In this document: piece after piece, positions 42,911 through 51,688 of the stretch
Numbering within the stretch: position 1 is the first letter of the stretch
Layout of the letters: the number at the start of each line of letters is the position of its first letter
Source of the DNA: CATOSP01 sp965204715
Lineage (GTDB): Bacteria > Chloroflexota > Dehalococcoidia > Lucifugimonadales > UBA3495
Direction of reading: 5' to 3'
Assembly (NCBI GenBank): GCA_965204715.1
Contig: OZ242009.1
Coordinates: 2,542,001 to 2,606,000, forward strand
DNA: 64,000 nucleotides
Notes under the pieces: model-generated
The model's input: only the letters and a program-made list of their open reading frames with translations
What the model was told of the DNA's origin: nothing
Database searches by the model: none
Program-made: the position numbers and the translations under genes

Positions 42911-43753
42911 ATGGGGTCGAACACGCTGAACATCGGATGGTTTTCTACTGGGAGAGGCCCGGGCTCACGCGGGCTGCTCTCCTTTGTGCAGGACCGTCTG
43001 GCCCGGCGGGAGATTGACGCCAGAATCCAGTTTGTGTTCAGCAACCGTGAGGAGGGCGAGGCGCAAGGCTCTGACGAATACTTGGCGTTGGTTGAGGGCT
43101 ACGGTCTGCCTCTGGTAACGCTCTCATCCGCGGGGTATCGGCGGGCCAGGGGAGAAGCGTTCTCAAGTTTACGCACGGAATATGACCAATTGGTGGCAGA
43201 CCGTCTGGCCGGATTCCAACCGGACGTTTGCGTGTTGGCAGGCTACATGTTGATTCTGGGCGACGATATGTGCCGCCGATATCCGTTCTTGAACTTGCAC
43301 CCGGCCCTGCCCGATGGCCCGGTCGGCACTTGGCAGCAAGTGGTGTGGGAGTTGATCGAGTCGAGGGCTGCGCGCACCGGAACGATGGTACATCTGGCCA
43401 CCGAGGCTCTGGACCGGGGGCCAGTGGTCTCTTATTGCACAGTCTCCCTCGACACGCTGGATTTTTCCTCTTACTGGTCGAAGCTGGCAGGGCAGGACCT
43501 TGCCCTGGTCAAGGAAACGGAAGGGGAGAACTTCCCGTTGTTCCAGCGCATACGCCAGGCACAATACAGTCAGGAACCTCACCTGTTATTCGAGACGCTC
43601 AAAGCAATGGCCGATGGCAGAGTATCTTTGGAGGCGCTGAGGGCGCAGGGGCCGGAGCGTGTGGCGGGTGGATACGGACGTTCTTGGGGTGTGTGTCTGG
43701 ACGACGAGGTCGCGCAAGCGATGGCTGCGGACGGGTTGGCGGCTTTGGGTTAA
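42911..43753 (+). CDS. Formyltransferase-family protein (PurN-like)
   Basis: 280 aa, about 80 longer than classical PurN. It has the fold's opening strand (LNIGWFSTGRGPGSRGLLSF), VFSNREEGEAQGSDEYLALV and FQPDVCVLAGYML. The catalytic Asn-x-His site is FLNLHPALPDGPVGTW, where PurN has NIHPSLLPAFKG, and the Asp is in EALDRGPVVSY. The substrate loop after HPALP is therefore different, so a 10-formyl-THF-dependent reaction on another substrate than GAR is possible. The C-terminal 90 residues are extra. Its stop overlaps the convergent clpX stop: the four bases TTAA serve both. Confidence 0.8.
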   Translation: MGSNTLNIGWFSTGRGPGSRGLLSFVQDRLARREIDARIQFVFSNREEGEAQGSDEYLALVEGYGLPLVTLSSAGYRRARGEAFSSLRTEYDQLVADRLAGFQPDVCVLAGYMLILGDDMCRRYPFLNLHPALPDGPVGTWQQVVWELIESRAARTGTMVHLATEALDRGPVVSYCTVSLDTLDFSSYWSKLAGQDLALVKETEGENFPLFQRIRQAQYSQEPHLLFETLKAMADGRVSLEALRAQGPERVAGGYGRSWGVCLDDEVAQAMAADGLAALG

Positions 43754-45042
43754 GCGGACTGCCGGGCGAGTTCGAAGTCAAGGCTGACGGTTTCTCCGGT
43801 CTCGGTGATCAATCTTGGGCTGGCGTTTCCCTCGATGACGTTGCGGTCAACTATGCAACGCACCACGGTTCCAAGAGACGGAAGATCATACATGGTATCC
43901 ATTAGCGCATCCTCGATAACGAACCGCAAGCTCCGCGCCCCTGTCTGTTGCTCCAGAGAACGCTCGGCGGCGGCGTAAAGCCCATCCTCCGTGAACTCCA
44001 GGTCCACGCCGTCCATGCTGAAGAGATGCTGATATTGCTTGGCCAGCGCGTTCTTGGGTTCGGTCAGTACCTTCACCAGGGCATCACGGTCCAGGGAGTT
44101 TAATGCAACTGTCACTGGCAGGCGGCCCACCAACTCCGGGATGAATCCGAAATGAAGCAGGTCTTCCGGGGTGACATGGTGTAATGGATTTGTCTCGTCT
44201 GCACCGCGGCCACGTGACGAGGCCAGGAATCCCAGCCGCGGGGAAGCCGAACCGAGGCGGTTGGACACGATTTCGTCAAGGCCGTCAAATGCCCCTCCGC
44301 AGATGAACAGGATATTTCGTGTGTCGATCTGAATCGACTCCTGATGAGGGTGCTTGCGGCCTCCCTGGGGAGGCACGTTAGCCACGCAACCCTCTATTAT
44401 TTTCAACAACTCCTGCTGGACACCCTCGCCGGACACATCCCGGGTAATGGAGCGGTTAACCCCTTCCTTGCGGGCGATCTTGTCCAACTCGTCGATATAT
44501 ACGATGCCGTGCTGCGCCCGGCGCACGTCTCCGTCGGCCGTCTGGATAAGTCGAAGGAGGATGTTTTCGACGTCTTCCCCAACGTAACCGGACTCGGTGA
44601 GGGAAGTTGCATCGCAAACCGCGAAGGGAACATCGAGAGTACGTGCCAGTGTTTCCGCTAACAGGGTCTTACCGCATCCGGTGGGTCCCAGGAGCAGGAT
44701 ATTGGATTTCTGGAGTTCGACTTCGGACTTGCGGTGGCCGTTCCATATGCGCTTGAAGTGATTGTAGACCGCGACGCTGAGGATTTTCTTCGCCTGGTTC
44801 TGTCCCACGACATGGGTGTCGAGGTTAGCATAAATTTCACGGGGAATCATGAGGGTCTTGGGATCAGGCGTGACCGGGGGAGGCTTGGGGCTCTCTTGTT
44901 CGGCCAATTGTCCCAGAACATGGATGCAATCGTAGCAGACCGCCGCGCGTCCCCTTCCGGCCTGTACAAGGTTCGATCTGGGCTGGGATTTTCCGCAGAA
45001 TGAGCACTGCATAGCTCTCGCCCCGTTCCTGTAGCCCGCCAC
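43750..45042 (-). CDS. clpX: ATP-dependent Clp protease ATP-binding subunit ClpX
   Basis: 430 aa AAA+ unfoldase. The N-terminal zinc-binding domain has CSFCGKSQ and CYDC. Walker A is LLLGPTGCGKTLLAETLA, the pore loop GYVGEDVENILLRL, Walker B GIVYIDELDKIA and sensor region FIPELVGRLPV. The GTG at 45042 has GGAGGT six bases upstream, better than the ATG ten codons later, so GTG is preferred. It follows clpP and a terminator on the same strand. Confidence 0.96.
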   Translation of the reverse strand: MAGYRNGARAMQCSFCGKSQPRSNLVQAGRGRAAVCYDCIHVLGQLAEQESPKPPPVTPDPKTLMIPREIYANLDTHVVGQNQAKKILSVAVYNHFKRIWNGHRKSEVELQKSNILLLGPTGCGKTLLAETLARTLDVPFAVCDATSLTESGYVGEDVENILLRLIQTADGDVRRAQHGIVYIDELDKIARKEGVNRSITRDVSGEGVQQELLKIIEGCVANVPPQGGRKHPHQESIQIDTRNILFICGGAFDGLDEIVSNRLGSASPRLGFLASSRGRGADETNPLHHVTPEDLLHFGFIPELVGRLPVTVALNSLDRDALVKVLTEPKNALAKQYQHLFSMDGVDLEFTEDGLYAAAERSLEQQTGARSLRFVIEDALMDTMYDLPSLGTVVRCIVDRNVIEGNASPRLITETGETVSLDFELARQSA

Positions 45043-45147
45043 CGTTCACCTCCCCGCCGGTTGGGTTTGCGTTTGGGACACCGGGCTGCCCGCCTTGGCC
45101 GAAAACACTTTGTGGTTCCGGATTCAGCAGGCCCTGTCAGACGGCAG

Positions 45148-45178
45148 AAAGTCAGCGCCGGGGGAACCCGGCGCTGAC
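45148..45178 (-). terminator. Terminator between clpP and clpX
   Basis: Perfect 12-bp stem GTCAGCGCCGGG / CCCGGCGCTGAC with a GGAA/TTCC loop; on the minus strand it is followed by TTTCTG. It lies 22 nt after the clpP stop. Confidence 0.8.
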
Positions 45179-45199
45179 TTCAAGGTTGCTTGGATACCG

Positions 45200-45934
45200 T
45201 TAAGAGTTGGAGGACTCGTCCTCTGGATTAGACCCGTTGGCAGATGCCTCACCAACCCCGCCGATGATCTCATCCACCAGACCGTATTCCACTGCCTGGT
45301 CAGCACTCATGTAGAAGTCCCGGTCTGCGTCCAGTTCTACCTTGTCGCGTTCCTGCCCCGTGTTGGCGGAGAGGATGTCGAGGATCCTGTTCTGAAGCCG
45401 CGTTATCTCGTTGGCCGTGATCCTGATGTCGCTGGCCTGTCCCTGTGCGCCGCCCATTGCCTGGTGCATGTGGATGGTCGAATTGGGGAGGACATAACGT
45501 TTACCCTTCTCCCCGCCGGACAGCAGGACGGTGGCCATGCTGGCCGCTAGGCCCATGCAGACGGTGGACACCTCCGAGTTGATCAACTGCATGGTGTCGT
45601 ATATGGCAAACCCGGCGTTTATCTCTCCACCCGGGCTGTTGATGTACATGCTGATTCCCCTGTCCGGGTCTTCCCGCTCCAGGTAGAGCAATTGGGCAGT
45701 GATCGTGTTGGCCACATGGGCGTTGATGGGTGTGCCGAGGAAGACGATCCGCTCTTTGAGCAGCAGGGAATAGATGTCGAAGGCTCGCTCACCGCGGGGG
45801 CTGGTCTCGATTACCATAGGGATAATGCTCTGCGGTATGAGCGGAGAAGGGTGTTCAGGCGTGATTAGTCCCAGGTTGCCCCGAAACCAAGCAGGCATCG
45901 AAGGCAAATGTGAGCCATCAGAGTTGCTCAACAT
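45200..45934 (-). CDS. clpP: ATP-dependent Clp protease proteolytic subunit
   Basis: 244 aa serine peptidase. The catalytic Ser is in CMGLAASMATVLLSGG (commonly GQAASMGA), His in STIHMHQAMGG and Asp in DADRDFYMSA. A ~50-residue N-terminal stretch precedes the conserved LIPQSIIPMVIETSPRGERA and is longer than usual; a propeptide is possible. GGAG 9 nt before the ATG at 45934 supports this start, which lies 14 nt after the tig stop. Longer open frame upstream overlaps tig and is rejected. Confidence 0.94.
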   Translation of the reverse strand: MLSNSDGSHLPSMPAWFRGNLGLITPEHPSPLIPQSIIPMVIETSPRGERAFDIYSLLLKERIVFLGTPINAHVANTITAQLLYLEREDPDRGISMYINSPGGEINAGFAIYDTMQLINSEVSTVCMGLAASMATVLLSGGEKGKRYVLPNSTIHMHQAMGGAQGQASDIRITANEITRLQNRILDILSANTGQERDKVELDADRDFYMSADQAVEYGLVDEIIGGVGEASANGSNPEDESSNS

Positions 45935-45947
45935 CGGTATCAGCTCC

Positions 45948-47342
45948 TTATTGGGTTCCTTCGGATTCTTCATCTTCAGCCGGCACTGGACTCTCACCGG
46001 CGGCCTCGGTCTGCTCCTCGACTGTACCTGTACCTTCGGTGTTGGGCGCTTCTTCGTCTGAGATAGCGCCCACCATGATTTCTGCCAGCCGGCGCATGAC
46101 TTCCCGGTTGCGTATGGACGCCTGAATGTTGTTGCGTATTGCGTCGGTGGACAGGCTTTGCCGCATCATCTCCGCGGACTCTCCCGCCGAGGACACCATC
46201 TCGTCAATTTCCGACTGGACAGCTTCGGGTGAGATTTCGATCTCCTCTAACTCAGCCACCTTTGTCAGTACCAGATGACTCTTCAAGCGATCTTCGGCCC
46301 GGGAACGCAACTGGTTTCGCCATTCCTCGTTGGTCAGGCCGATGTAGCCCAAATAGGTGTCCATGTCGAGGCGCTGGTTGCGCAGTGTCCGCTCCCGTTC
46401 CTCCTGTAACCCTTCCATTTCGCGCTGGTAAATGAGATCGGAAGCCTGGATGCTGGCGATGCTCAGGAGTTCTTGAAGTATCTGGTCGTGGTGCGTTCGC
46501 TCGGCGTTTGCCTCGGCGTCTGAGGCGATGCGCCCGCGTAGCTCGTCTCGCAGTGATTGCAGACTTTCGTATCCTTCGCCTACGCCTTTAGCGAACTCAT
46601 CGTCCAACTCGGCCAGGTTTTTTGCCTTGACTGAGATTACTTTGACGTGATAGGCACATTCCTTGCCCGCGAACTCTTCCTGGTATTGCTCCTCGGGGAT
46701 CGTGAGTGTGAAGTCCTTCTCCTGGCCTTCGGTCATCCCTTCCAAGTAGCCGGAGAACCCCGGAACAGGGAGAGAGTTGTCCTCCTGCGGGATATAGTCT
46801 ACGCCCTCGTCGTTGGTTATTTGCTCGCCGTCGATGAAACCAGTGACGTCCAGGGTCAATAGGTCGCCGAACTGGACTGGACGCTCGGCAGGCTCCCACG
46901 GAGCCGATTGGTAGCGGATCTGCTCCACTACCTCGTCCACTTCCTCATCCGTTACCTCGACTGGTGGCCGCTCCACGCGGATGGCCCGGAAGTCTCCCAA
47001 GTCTACAAGGGGTTCCAGGGGAACGACGGCCTTGAAGCTGACCGGCTCCATCTCTAGGAGTTCCAGGTCGGGCTCGGCGTAGGCCTGGAGCTCCTGTTCC
47101 CGGAGCACGTTGTCCAAGGTTTCCGGAATCATGAACTCCAGTGCTTCCTGGAGCAGGCCAAGGCGCCCAACATGGCTCTCCACGATAGAACGGGGCGCCT
47201 TGCCGCGGCGAAATCCTGGAATTTGCAGTCTCCCTACAACGCGGCGGTAGGACCGGCTGATGAAAGGCTCCTCGTCGTCAGGGTCCAACGCGATGTTTAG
47301 CGTTACTTCAGTAGGGCTTTCAGAAACCCGTGTGACGATCAC
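45948..47342 (-). CDS. tig: Trigger factor
   Basis: 464 aa ribosome-associated chaperone. The N-terminal ribosome-binding domain has the signature GFRRGKAPRSIVE. The FKBP-like PPIase domain spans residues ~150-235 (VQFGDLLTLDVTGFIDGEQ), followed by the helical arm domain (EREMEGLQEERERT-like coiled coils) and an acidic tail. The start is GTG 47342 with GGAGAT upstream. The order tig-clpP-clpX is conserved across bacteria. Confidence 0.94.
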   Translation of the reverse strand: MIVTRVSESPTEVTLNIALDPDDEEPFISRSYRRVVGRLQIPGFRRGKAPRSIVESHVGRLGLLQEALEFMIPETLDNVLREQELQAYAEPDLELLEMEPVSFKAVVPLEPLVDLGDFRAIRVERPPVEVTDEEVDEVVEQIRYQSAPWEPAERPVQFGDLLTLDVTGFIDGEQITNDEGVDYIPQEDNSLPVPGFSGYLEGMTEGQEKDFTLTIPEEQYQEEFAGKECAYHVKVISVKAKNLAELDDEFAKGVGEGYESLQSLRDELRGRIASDAEANAERTHHDQILQELLSIASIQASDLIYQREMEGLQEERERTLRNQRLDMDTYLGYIGLTNEEWRNQLRSRAEDRLKSHLVLTKVAELEEIEISPEAVQSEIDEMVSSAGESAEMMRQSLSTDAIRNNIQASIRNREVMRRLAEIMVGAISDEEAPNTEGTGTVEEQTEAAGESPVPAEDEESEGTQ

Positions 47343-47533
47343 CGCAGAACATCTCCGTTCAATAAACGCACCAATATATGGCTGCCAATACCGGCAACAG
47401 GCTTCAGTAGGACGACAGTGAGTATAGCATAACCCCCTGCACGTTGGAACCTTTCGGCTGCCGCATGGACATATCCCCGTAGAGATGGCGGCTCGCAGGG
47501 TTAACCGGGTTTCATGCCAAAACCAGAGTCTTG

Positions 47534-47553
47534 GTAATATTATAAAATATTAC
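47534..47553. promoter_or_regulatory. AT-rich perfect palindrome between tig and rsmH
   Basis: GTAATATTATAAAATATTAC: 8-bp arms around ATAA, in an AT-rich stretch of the divergent tig/rsmH region. On the minus strand it contains TATAAT, so it may be an operator over a distal tig promoter. Confidence 0.35.
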
Positions 47554-47574
47554 TGAAAATTGTTTTGAAATTCG

Positions 47575-47602
47575 TTGACATAAGCCTCCGTGACTTGATA
47601 AG
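47575..47602 (+). promoter_or_regulatory. Promoter of the rsmH-ftsA-ftsZ run
   Basis: Consensus TTGACA (47575-47580), 16-nt spacer, GATAAG (47597-47602). Its position makes the TTG at 47565, the start of the longest open frame of rsmH, impossible as a start codon, because it would lie upstream of the transcript. Confidence 0.55.
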
Positions 47603-47690
47603 TTGCCAGCATCGAGTTTGGGCCTTGGAGAGTGCAGGCCCAAACTACGAGACCTTCCGGGACTCAGCGGCCAAACAATGGGGACATGCG

Positions 47691-48785
47691 TTGGTTCTTG
47701 CAGTGTCGAACATTCGAGATGAAGCCGGAGACGGCGGCAATGGCAGTCCTGATCAGGAGAACCTGGACCACCGGGACGTCGGCAGCCGCGACGCCGGTTC
47801 CCACATCTATCACCGGCCTGTCCTGCTCTCCGAGGTAGTTGAGCATCTGGTGGTGCGGCTAGATGGAGTGTATGTGGATGCCACCCTCGGAGAGGGAGGA
47901 CATAGTGCGGCAATTCTAAGCGCCACCGTACCGGACGGCCGGGTGCTTGGCATCGACCGGGACCCGAGGATGTTGACTGTCGCGGACCGGCGGCTGGCAG
48001 ACCTCGCACCGGCTGGAGACGGGTCCCGTCCGACGCTCTCCGGCCAACACGCGGGTATGGGGCCGGGTTTTCGGCGGTTCACATCGGTGCACGCCGGCTA
48101 TGATAGCCTGATCGACGCAGCGGCAAGCCGTGGCATCCATACTGCCGACGGTGTGTTAATGGACCTGGGTATATCGTCCCGCCAATTGGAAGCGCCCGGA
48201 TACGCTTTCAGCTTCTATTCAGATGCGCCGTTGGACATGCGGTTTGACCCCTCGACTCCACTGATGGCCCACCAGGTGGTCAACACATACACCGAAGAAG
48301 AGCTGACTTCGCTGTTGCGGGAGAATGGCGAGGAGCCGAGGGCCAGGCAGATAGCCCGCGCCATTGTGCGGTGCAGGCCCATTGGCGACGCCGTTACTCT
48401 GGCTGAAGTGGTAACAGCCGCAGTCGGGGGAAGAGGACGGCGCAGGCTTCATCCGTCCACACGAACCTTCCAGGCTCTTCGGATTACCGTGAACAATGAG
48501 CTGGATGTCCTCCGGGAAGGTCTCCGGTCAGCCGTGCGGCTGCTGGCGACCGGAGGGAGGCTGGTGGTCATCAGCTATCACAGCCTGGAAGACCGCATCG
48601 TAAAGCAATTCCTGGCCCGGGAGGCTGCAACCTGTGTCTGCCCTCCGGAGATTCCAGTCTGTGTGTGCGGACATCAGCCGACGGTGCGGATTCTCAATCG
48701 AAGGGTCATCCGACCGTCGCTCAGGGAGGTCAATGCCAACCCCAGGAGCCGCAGCGCCAGGATGCGGGTAGCCGAGCGGCTATGA
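47691..48785 (+). CDS. rsmH: 16S rRNA (cytosine-1402-N4) methyltransferase RsmH
   Basis: SAM-dependent methyltransferase (MraW), about 364 aa from the chosen start. The conserved part begins YHRPVLLSEVVEHL, then VDATLGEGGHSAAIL (SAM site), GIDRDPRML, GVLMDLGISSRQLE, APLDMRFDP and VISYHSLEDRIVKQF. There is no ATG before the conserved region; TTG 47691 with GGGGA upstream is the best guess and gives a ~40-residue N-terminal extension, and GTG 47703 is an alternative. Between the SAM motif and GVLMDLG about 25 extra residues are present. In most bacteria rsmH is followed by ftsL, ftsI and mur genes; here ftsA is next. Confidence 0.9.
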   Translation: MVLAVSNIRDEAGDGGNGSPDQENLDHRDVGSRDAGSHIYHRPVLLSEVVEHLVVRLDGVYVDATLGEGGHSAAILSATVPDGRVLGIDRDPRMLTVADRRLADLAPAGDGSRPTLSGQHAGMGPGFRRFTSVHAGYDSLIDAAASRGIHTADGVLMDLGISSRQLEAPGYAFSFYSDAPLDMRFDPSTPLMAHQVVNTYTEEELTSLLRENGEEPRARQIARAIVRCRPIGDAVTLAEVVTAAVGGRGRRRLHPSTRTFQALRITVNNELDVLREGLRSAVRLLATGGRLVVISYHSLEDRIVKQFLAREAATCVCPPEIPVCVCGHQPTVRILNRRVIRPSLREVNANPRSRSARMRVAERL

Positions 48786-48821
48786 CCCGGTCCGTGGTCC
48801 CAATCAACAGGAAAGGATGGT

Positions 48822-50129
48822 GTGTGGTTGAGTAAAGATACGTTTTACTCTGCCGTCGACATCGGCAGCAGCAAAATATACTCCGTCGTCGCCCGCATAG
48901 GCACAGAAGGCGAGCTCAAGGTTCTGGGAACGGGACAAGTCCCGTCCCAGGGTGTCCAAAAAGGGCGGATCGAGAACATCGAAGAAGTGCGGGCGGCGGT
49001 AAGCGCCTCTATCGAAGAGGCTCAGCGTTACCTGGGCAAAGGCGTCATTTCAGGGGTTTACGCAAGTGTCAATGGCTCCCACATAAGCTGCCTGAATACC
49101 AAGAACATGGTAGAGAATCCCAACGACATTGACGATCTGGACCCCACCCTGGTGGACAAGTTGATCGAGTCCGCTACCCCCGAGGTGGACCCATCCCAGG
49201 AGATCATTCATATGATCCCCATGGGATACGTAGTCGACGGACTCGCCCTGGTCCGGAACCCGGCCGGTCTTCATGCCAAGGAGGTGGAGGTCGAGTCCCA
49301 CGTTGTTGTGGGCGACTCTGCCACACTTAGAAACACCCTCAAAGTATTGGATTCCAACCGAGTGGGGGTGGGCAGTTTGGTCCAGTCGTCTCTGGCGGCG
49401 GCCGAGGCCACTCTTACCGGAGATGAACGGGAGATGGGAGCGGTCGTGGTCGACATCGGCGGCGGCACTACGGACGTAATGATCTACCGGCAGGGAACAC
49501 CCTGGTATTCGTCAATGATTCCGGTAGGAGGCAATCAGTTGACCAGGGACCTGGCGGTGGCCATGAGGGTGCCCTTCTACGTTGCCGAGGAGATCAAGGT
49601 CAAGTCGGGCGCCGCAATGCCGGAGTGGGTCCAACTGAGCGAGGAAGTGGTTGTTCCCGGTTTTGAAGGACAGCCTCGTCGGGTCGTAAAGCGGCGGGAC
49701 CTAAGTGAGCCACTGCATGACCGGGTGATGGAGATACTCAAGATGGTCCTGCTGCGCGTGCGACAGGCAGGACTGCGGCACATTCCAAGCGGCGGTTTGG
49801 TATTCACGGGCGGCGGCGCCCAGTTGGACGGAATATGCGGGTTGGCCCATCAGACCTTTGGAGTTCCCGTCCGCCTGGCTCATCCCAGGGGTATTGCGGG
49901 GTTGCCATCGGAATTGCAGAAGCCCAGCGCATCTGTGGTAGTGGGGCTGCTGCTCTGGGGGATCAAACATTACGGCCAGAAGCGCACATACAACAACGTC
50001 AGGAACGCAGATAGAAGTAGGCATATGGAGAAAAGTGGCAACGGCAAGAAGGGTGGTGGTTTTCGGTCGCTTATAACGGGGCGGAAGAAGGAAGAGCAGA
50101 AGAAACCGGAAGAGGTGACCGTGGAATAG
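48822..50129 (+). CDS. ftsA: Cell division protein FtsA
   Basis: 435 aa actin-like ATPase that tethers FtsZ to the membrane. Actin-fold phosphate loops are AVDIGSSKIYSVVA and VVVDIGGGTTDVMIY; the adenosine motif is GGLVFTGGGAQLDGI. The C-terminus is a flexible linker with an amphipathic basic helix (GGGFRSLITGRKKEEQKK), the membrane-targeting sequence. The start is either GTG 48822 or TTG 48828, just behind AAGGA. It is transcribed from the rsmH side and followed by ftsZ after 92 nt. Confidence 0.94.
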   Translation: MWLSKDTFYSAVDIGSSKIYSVVARIGTEGELKVLGTGQVPSQGVQKGRIENIEEVRAAVSASIEEAQRYLGKGVISGVYASVNGSHISCLNTKNMVENPNDIDDLDPTLVDKLIESATPEVDPSQEIIHMIPMGYVVDGLALVRNPAGLHAKEVEVESHVVVGDSATLRNTLKVLDSNRVGVGSLVQSSLAAAEATLTGDEREMGAVVVDIGGGTTDVMIYRQGTPWYSSMIPVGGNQLTRDLAVAMRVPFYVAEEIKVKSGAAMPEWVQLSEEVVVPGFEGQPRRVVKRRDLSEPLHDRVMEILKMVLLRVRQAGLRHIPSGGLVFTGGGAQLDGICGLAHQTFGVPVRLAHPRGIAGLPSELQKPSASVVVGLLLWGIKHYGQKRTYNNVRNADRSRHMEKSGNGKKGGGFRSLITGRKKEEQKKPEEVTVE

Positions 50130-50221
50130 GTGGCAAACCCCGGCGTAATTTCCGCTGTCAAGGAAACCAGCCGGCGATAGCGAAATTTTGGACCAGATTT
50201 AACGCTGCGGAGGAGGCAGAC

Positions 50222-51376
50222 ATGGTATCTGAACACTCGGCGTCTTGGGAGCCGCTTGCAGACCCCAACAATCCATTGAACATGATCCCAGAGGTGGGGA
50301 GTGGGGTGCCCCTGATCAAGGTCTTCGGCATAGGCGGAGGCGGGAGCAACGCCGTCAGCCGGATGTACAAGGAAAAGCTTCCGGTGGTGGAGTATTACGC
50401 GGTTAACACCGACTCCCAGCACCTGTTCCGCTGCGACGTGGCGCACCGGATTTGCATCGGGTCGGAGTTGACCCGTGGCCTGGGCGCGGGCGCTCAGCCT
50501 GACCTTGGCCGACAGGCGGCCGAGGAGAGCCGCAAGGATCTGGAAGAGGCCATGAAGGACGCCGACATGATATTCCTGGCCGTCGGGATGGGCGGCGGCA
50601 CCGGGACTGGCGCATCTCCGGTGGTGGCCCAGGTCGCCAAGGAGAGTGGAGCGCTGACCGTAGGCGTGGTGAGCCGTCCCTTCTCCTTTGAGGCCAGCGC
50701 CCGGCGCAAGAACGCCGATGAGGGCATCAGTCGTCTCAAGGACCACGTGGACACTCTGATAGTGATACCCAACGACCGGTTGCTGCACCTGAACAACCAG
50801 TCGGAACAGACTTTCACCTGGGAAGACGCGCTGCGGACCGCCGACACCGTGTTGCAGCAAGGCATTCAGGCCATCGCTGAAGTGGTCACCGTGCCTGGCG
50901 AGATCAACGTCGACTTCGCAGATGTCAAGACTATCCTCACCAACGCCGGGCCGGCCTGGCTGGCAATTGGCAAAGGAAAGGGAGACCACCGGGCCATCGA
51001 CGCCGCCAAGATGGCGACCAAGAGCCCGTTGCTTGACATTGCAATGGACGGGGCCAAGCGCATCCTGTTCGTCGTCAGCGGCGGCGCCAGCCTGAGCCTT
51101 AAGGAGGTCCAGGATGCGGCCGACGTCATCCAGGAGATGTCCGACCCCGACGCCAACATAATCTTCGGGACCTCCCGGGACCCGAAACTGGACGACGAAG
51201 TAAAGATCACCATGGTGGCTGCGGCCTTCCCGGTTGCCCAGGACGCCCAGCTTGCCAGGGAAGCCGAACTGGAGCGTTTGCTGCAGGACGTGATACCGGA
51301 GAGCGAGGAAGAGCTGGACGTTCCCAGCTTCCTGCGCCGGCAGTCTTCCAGCCGAAACCGGGGCTTCTTCCGGTAG
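50222..51376 (+). CDS. ftsZ: Cell division protein FtsZ
   Basis: 384 aa tubulin homologue forming the Z ring. GTP-binding signature GMGGGTGTGASPVVA, opening IKVFGIGGGGSNAVSRM, T7 loop NVDFADVKTIL. The variable linker is short and the C-terminal peptide is LDVPSFLRRQ, the site for FtsA binding, followed by a basic tail. GGAGG precedes the ATG by 8 nt. A terminator follows. Confidence 0.97.
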   Translation: MVSEHSASWEPLADPNNPLNMIPEVGSGVPLIKVFGIGGGGSNAVSRMYKEKLPVVEYYAVNTDSQHLFRCDVAHRICIGSELTRGLGAGAQPDLGRQAAEESRKDLEEAMKDADMIFLAVGMGGGTGTGASPVVAQVAKESGALTVGVVSRPFSFEASARRKNADEGISRLKDHVDTLIVIPNDRLLHLNNQSEQTFTWEDALRTADTVLQQGIQAIAEVVTVPGEINVDFADVKTILTNAGPAWLAIGKGKGDHRAIDAAKMATKSPLLDIAMDGAKRILFVVSGGASLSLKEVQDAADVIQEMSDPDANIIFGTSRDPKLDDEVKITMVAAAFPVAQDAQLAREAELERLLQDVIPESEEELDVPSFLRRQSSSRNRGFFR

Positions 51377-51467
51377 CCGTACCGTAGGGAGTAATATTCT
51401 CGGAGGCCCAAAAGCACTAATCACCTATTTGGCGCAATTCGCAACTCTGGGCGCCGAGAACCCTTCT

Positions 51468-51493
51468 GAGGCCGCTCCGCACGGGGCGGCCTC
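51468..51493 (+). terminator. Terminator after ftsZ
   Basis: Stem GAGGCCGC / GCGGCCTC with a 10-nt loop, then CTATTTCG, about 90 nt after the ftsZ stop. From there to nrdR (51689) I see no further gene. Confidence 0.65.
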
Positions 51494-51688
51494 CTATTTC
51501 GTCCCCCTCAAGTCCACAACCAGACATCCGCGAAAACGCCGCTTCTTGAGCAGTCTATCTCGTGATGTTGACCGAATGGGCCGTCATGCATAAAATAGAC
51601 ACACTTTGTAGTAGACACTGGCCGGACTGCAACTGCATCTGGTATGTTGGCGTCGAGTTCGGCAATTCACCCCAGGCAAGGGGGGACG

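Noticed and set aside
49970..51424. 484-codon open frame antisense to ftsA/ftsZ
   Set aside because: Antisense shadow; FtsZ on the plus strand is complete.
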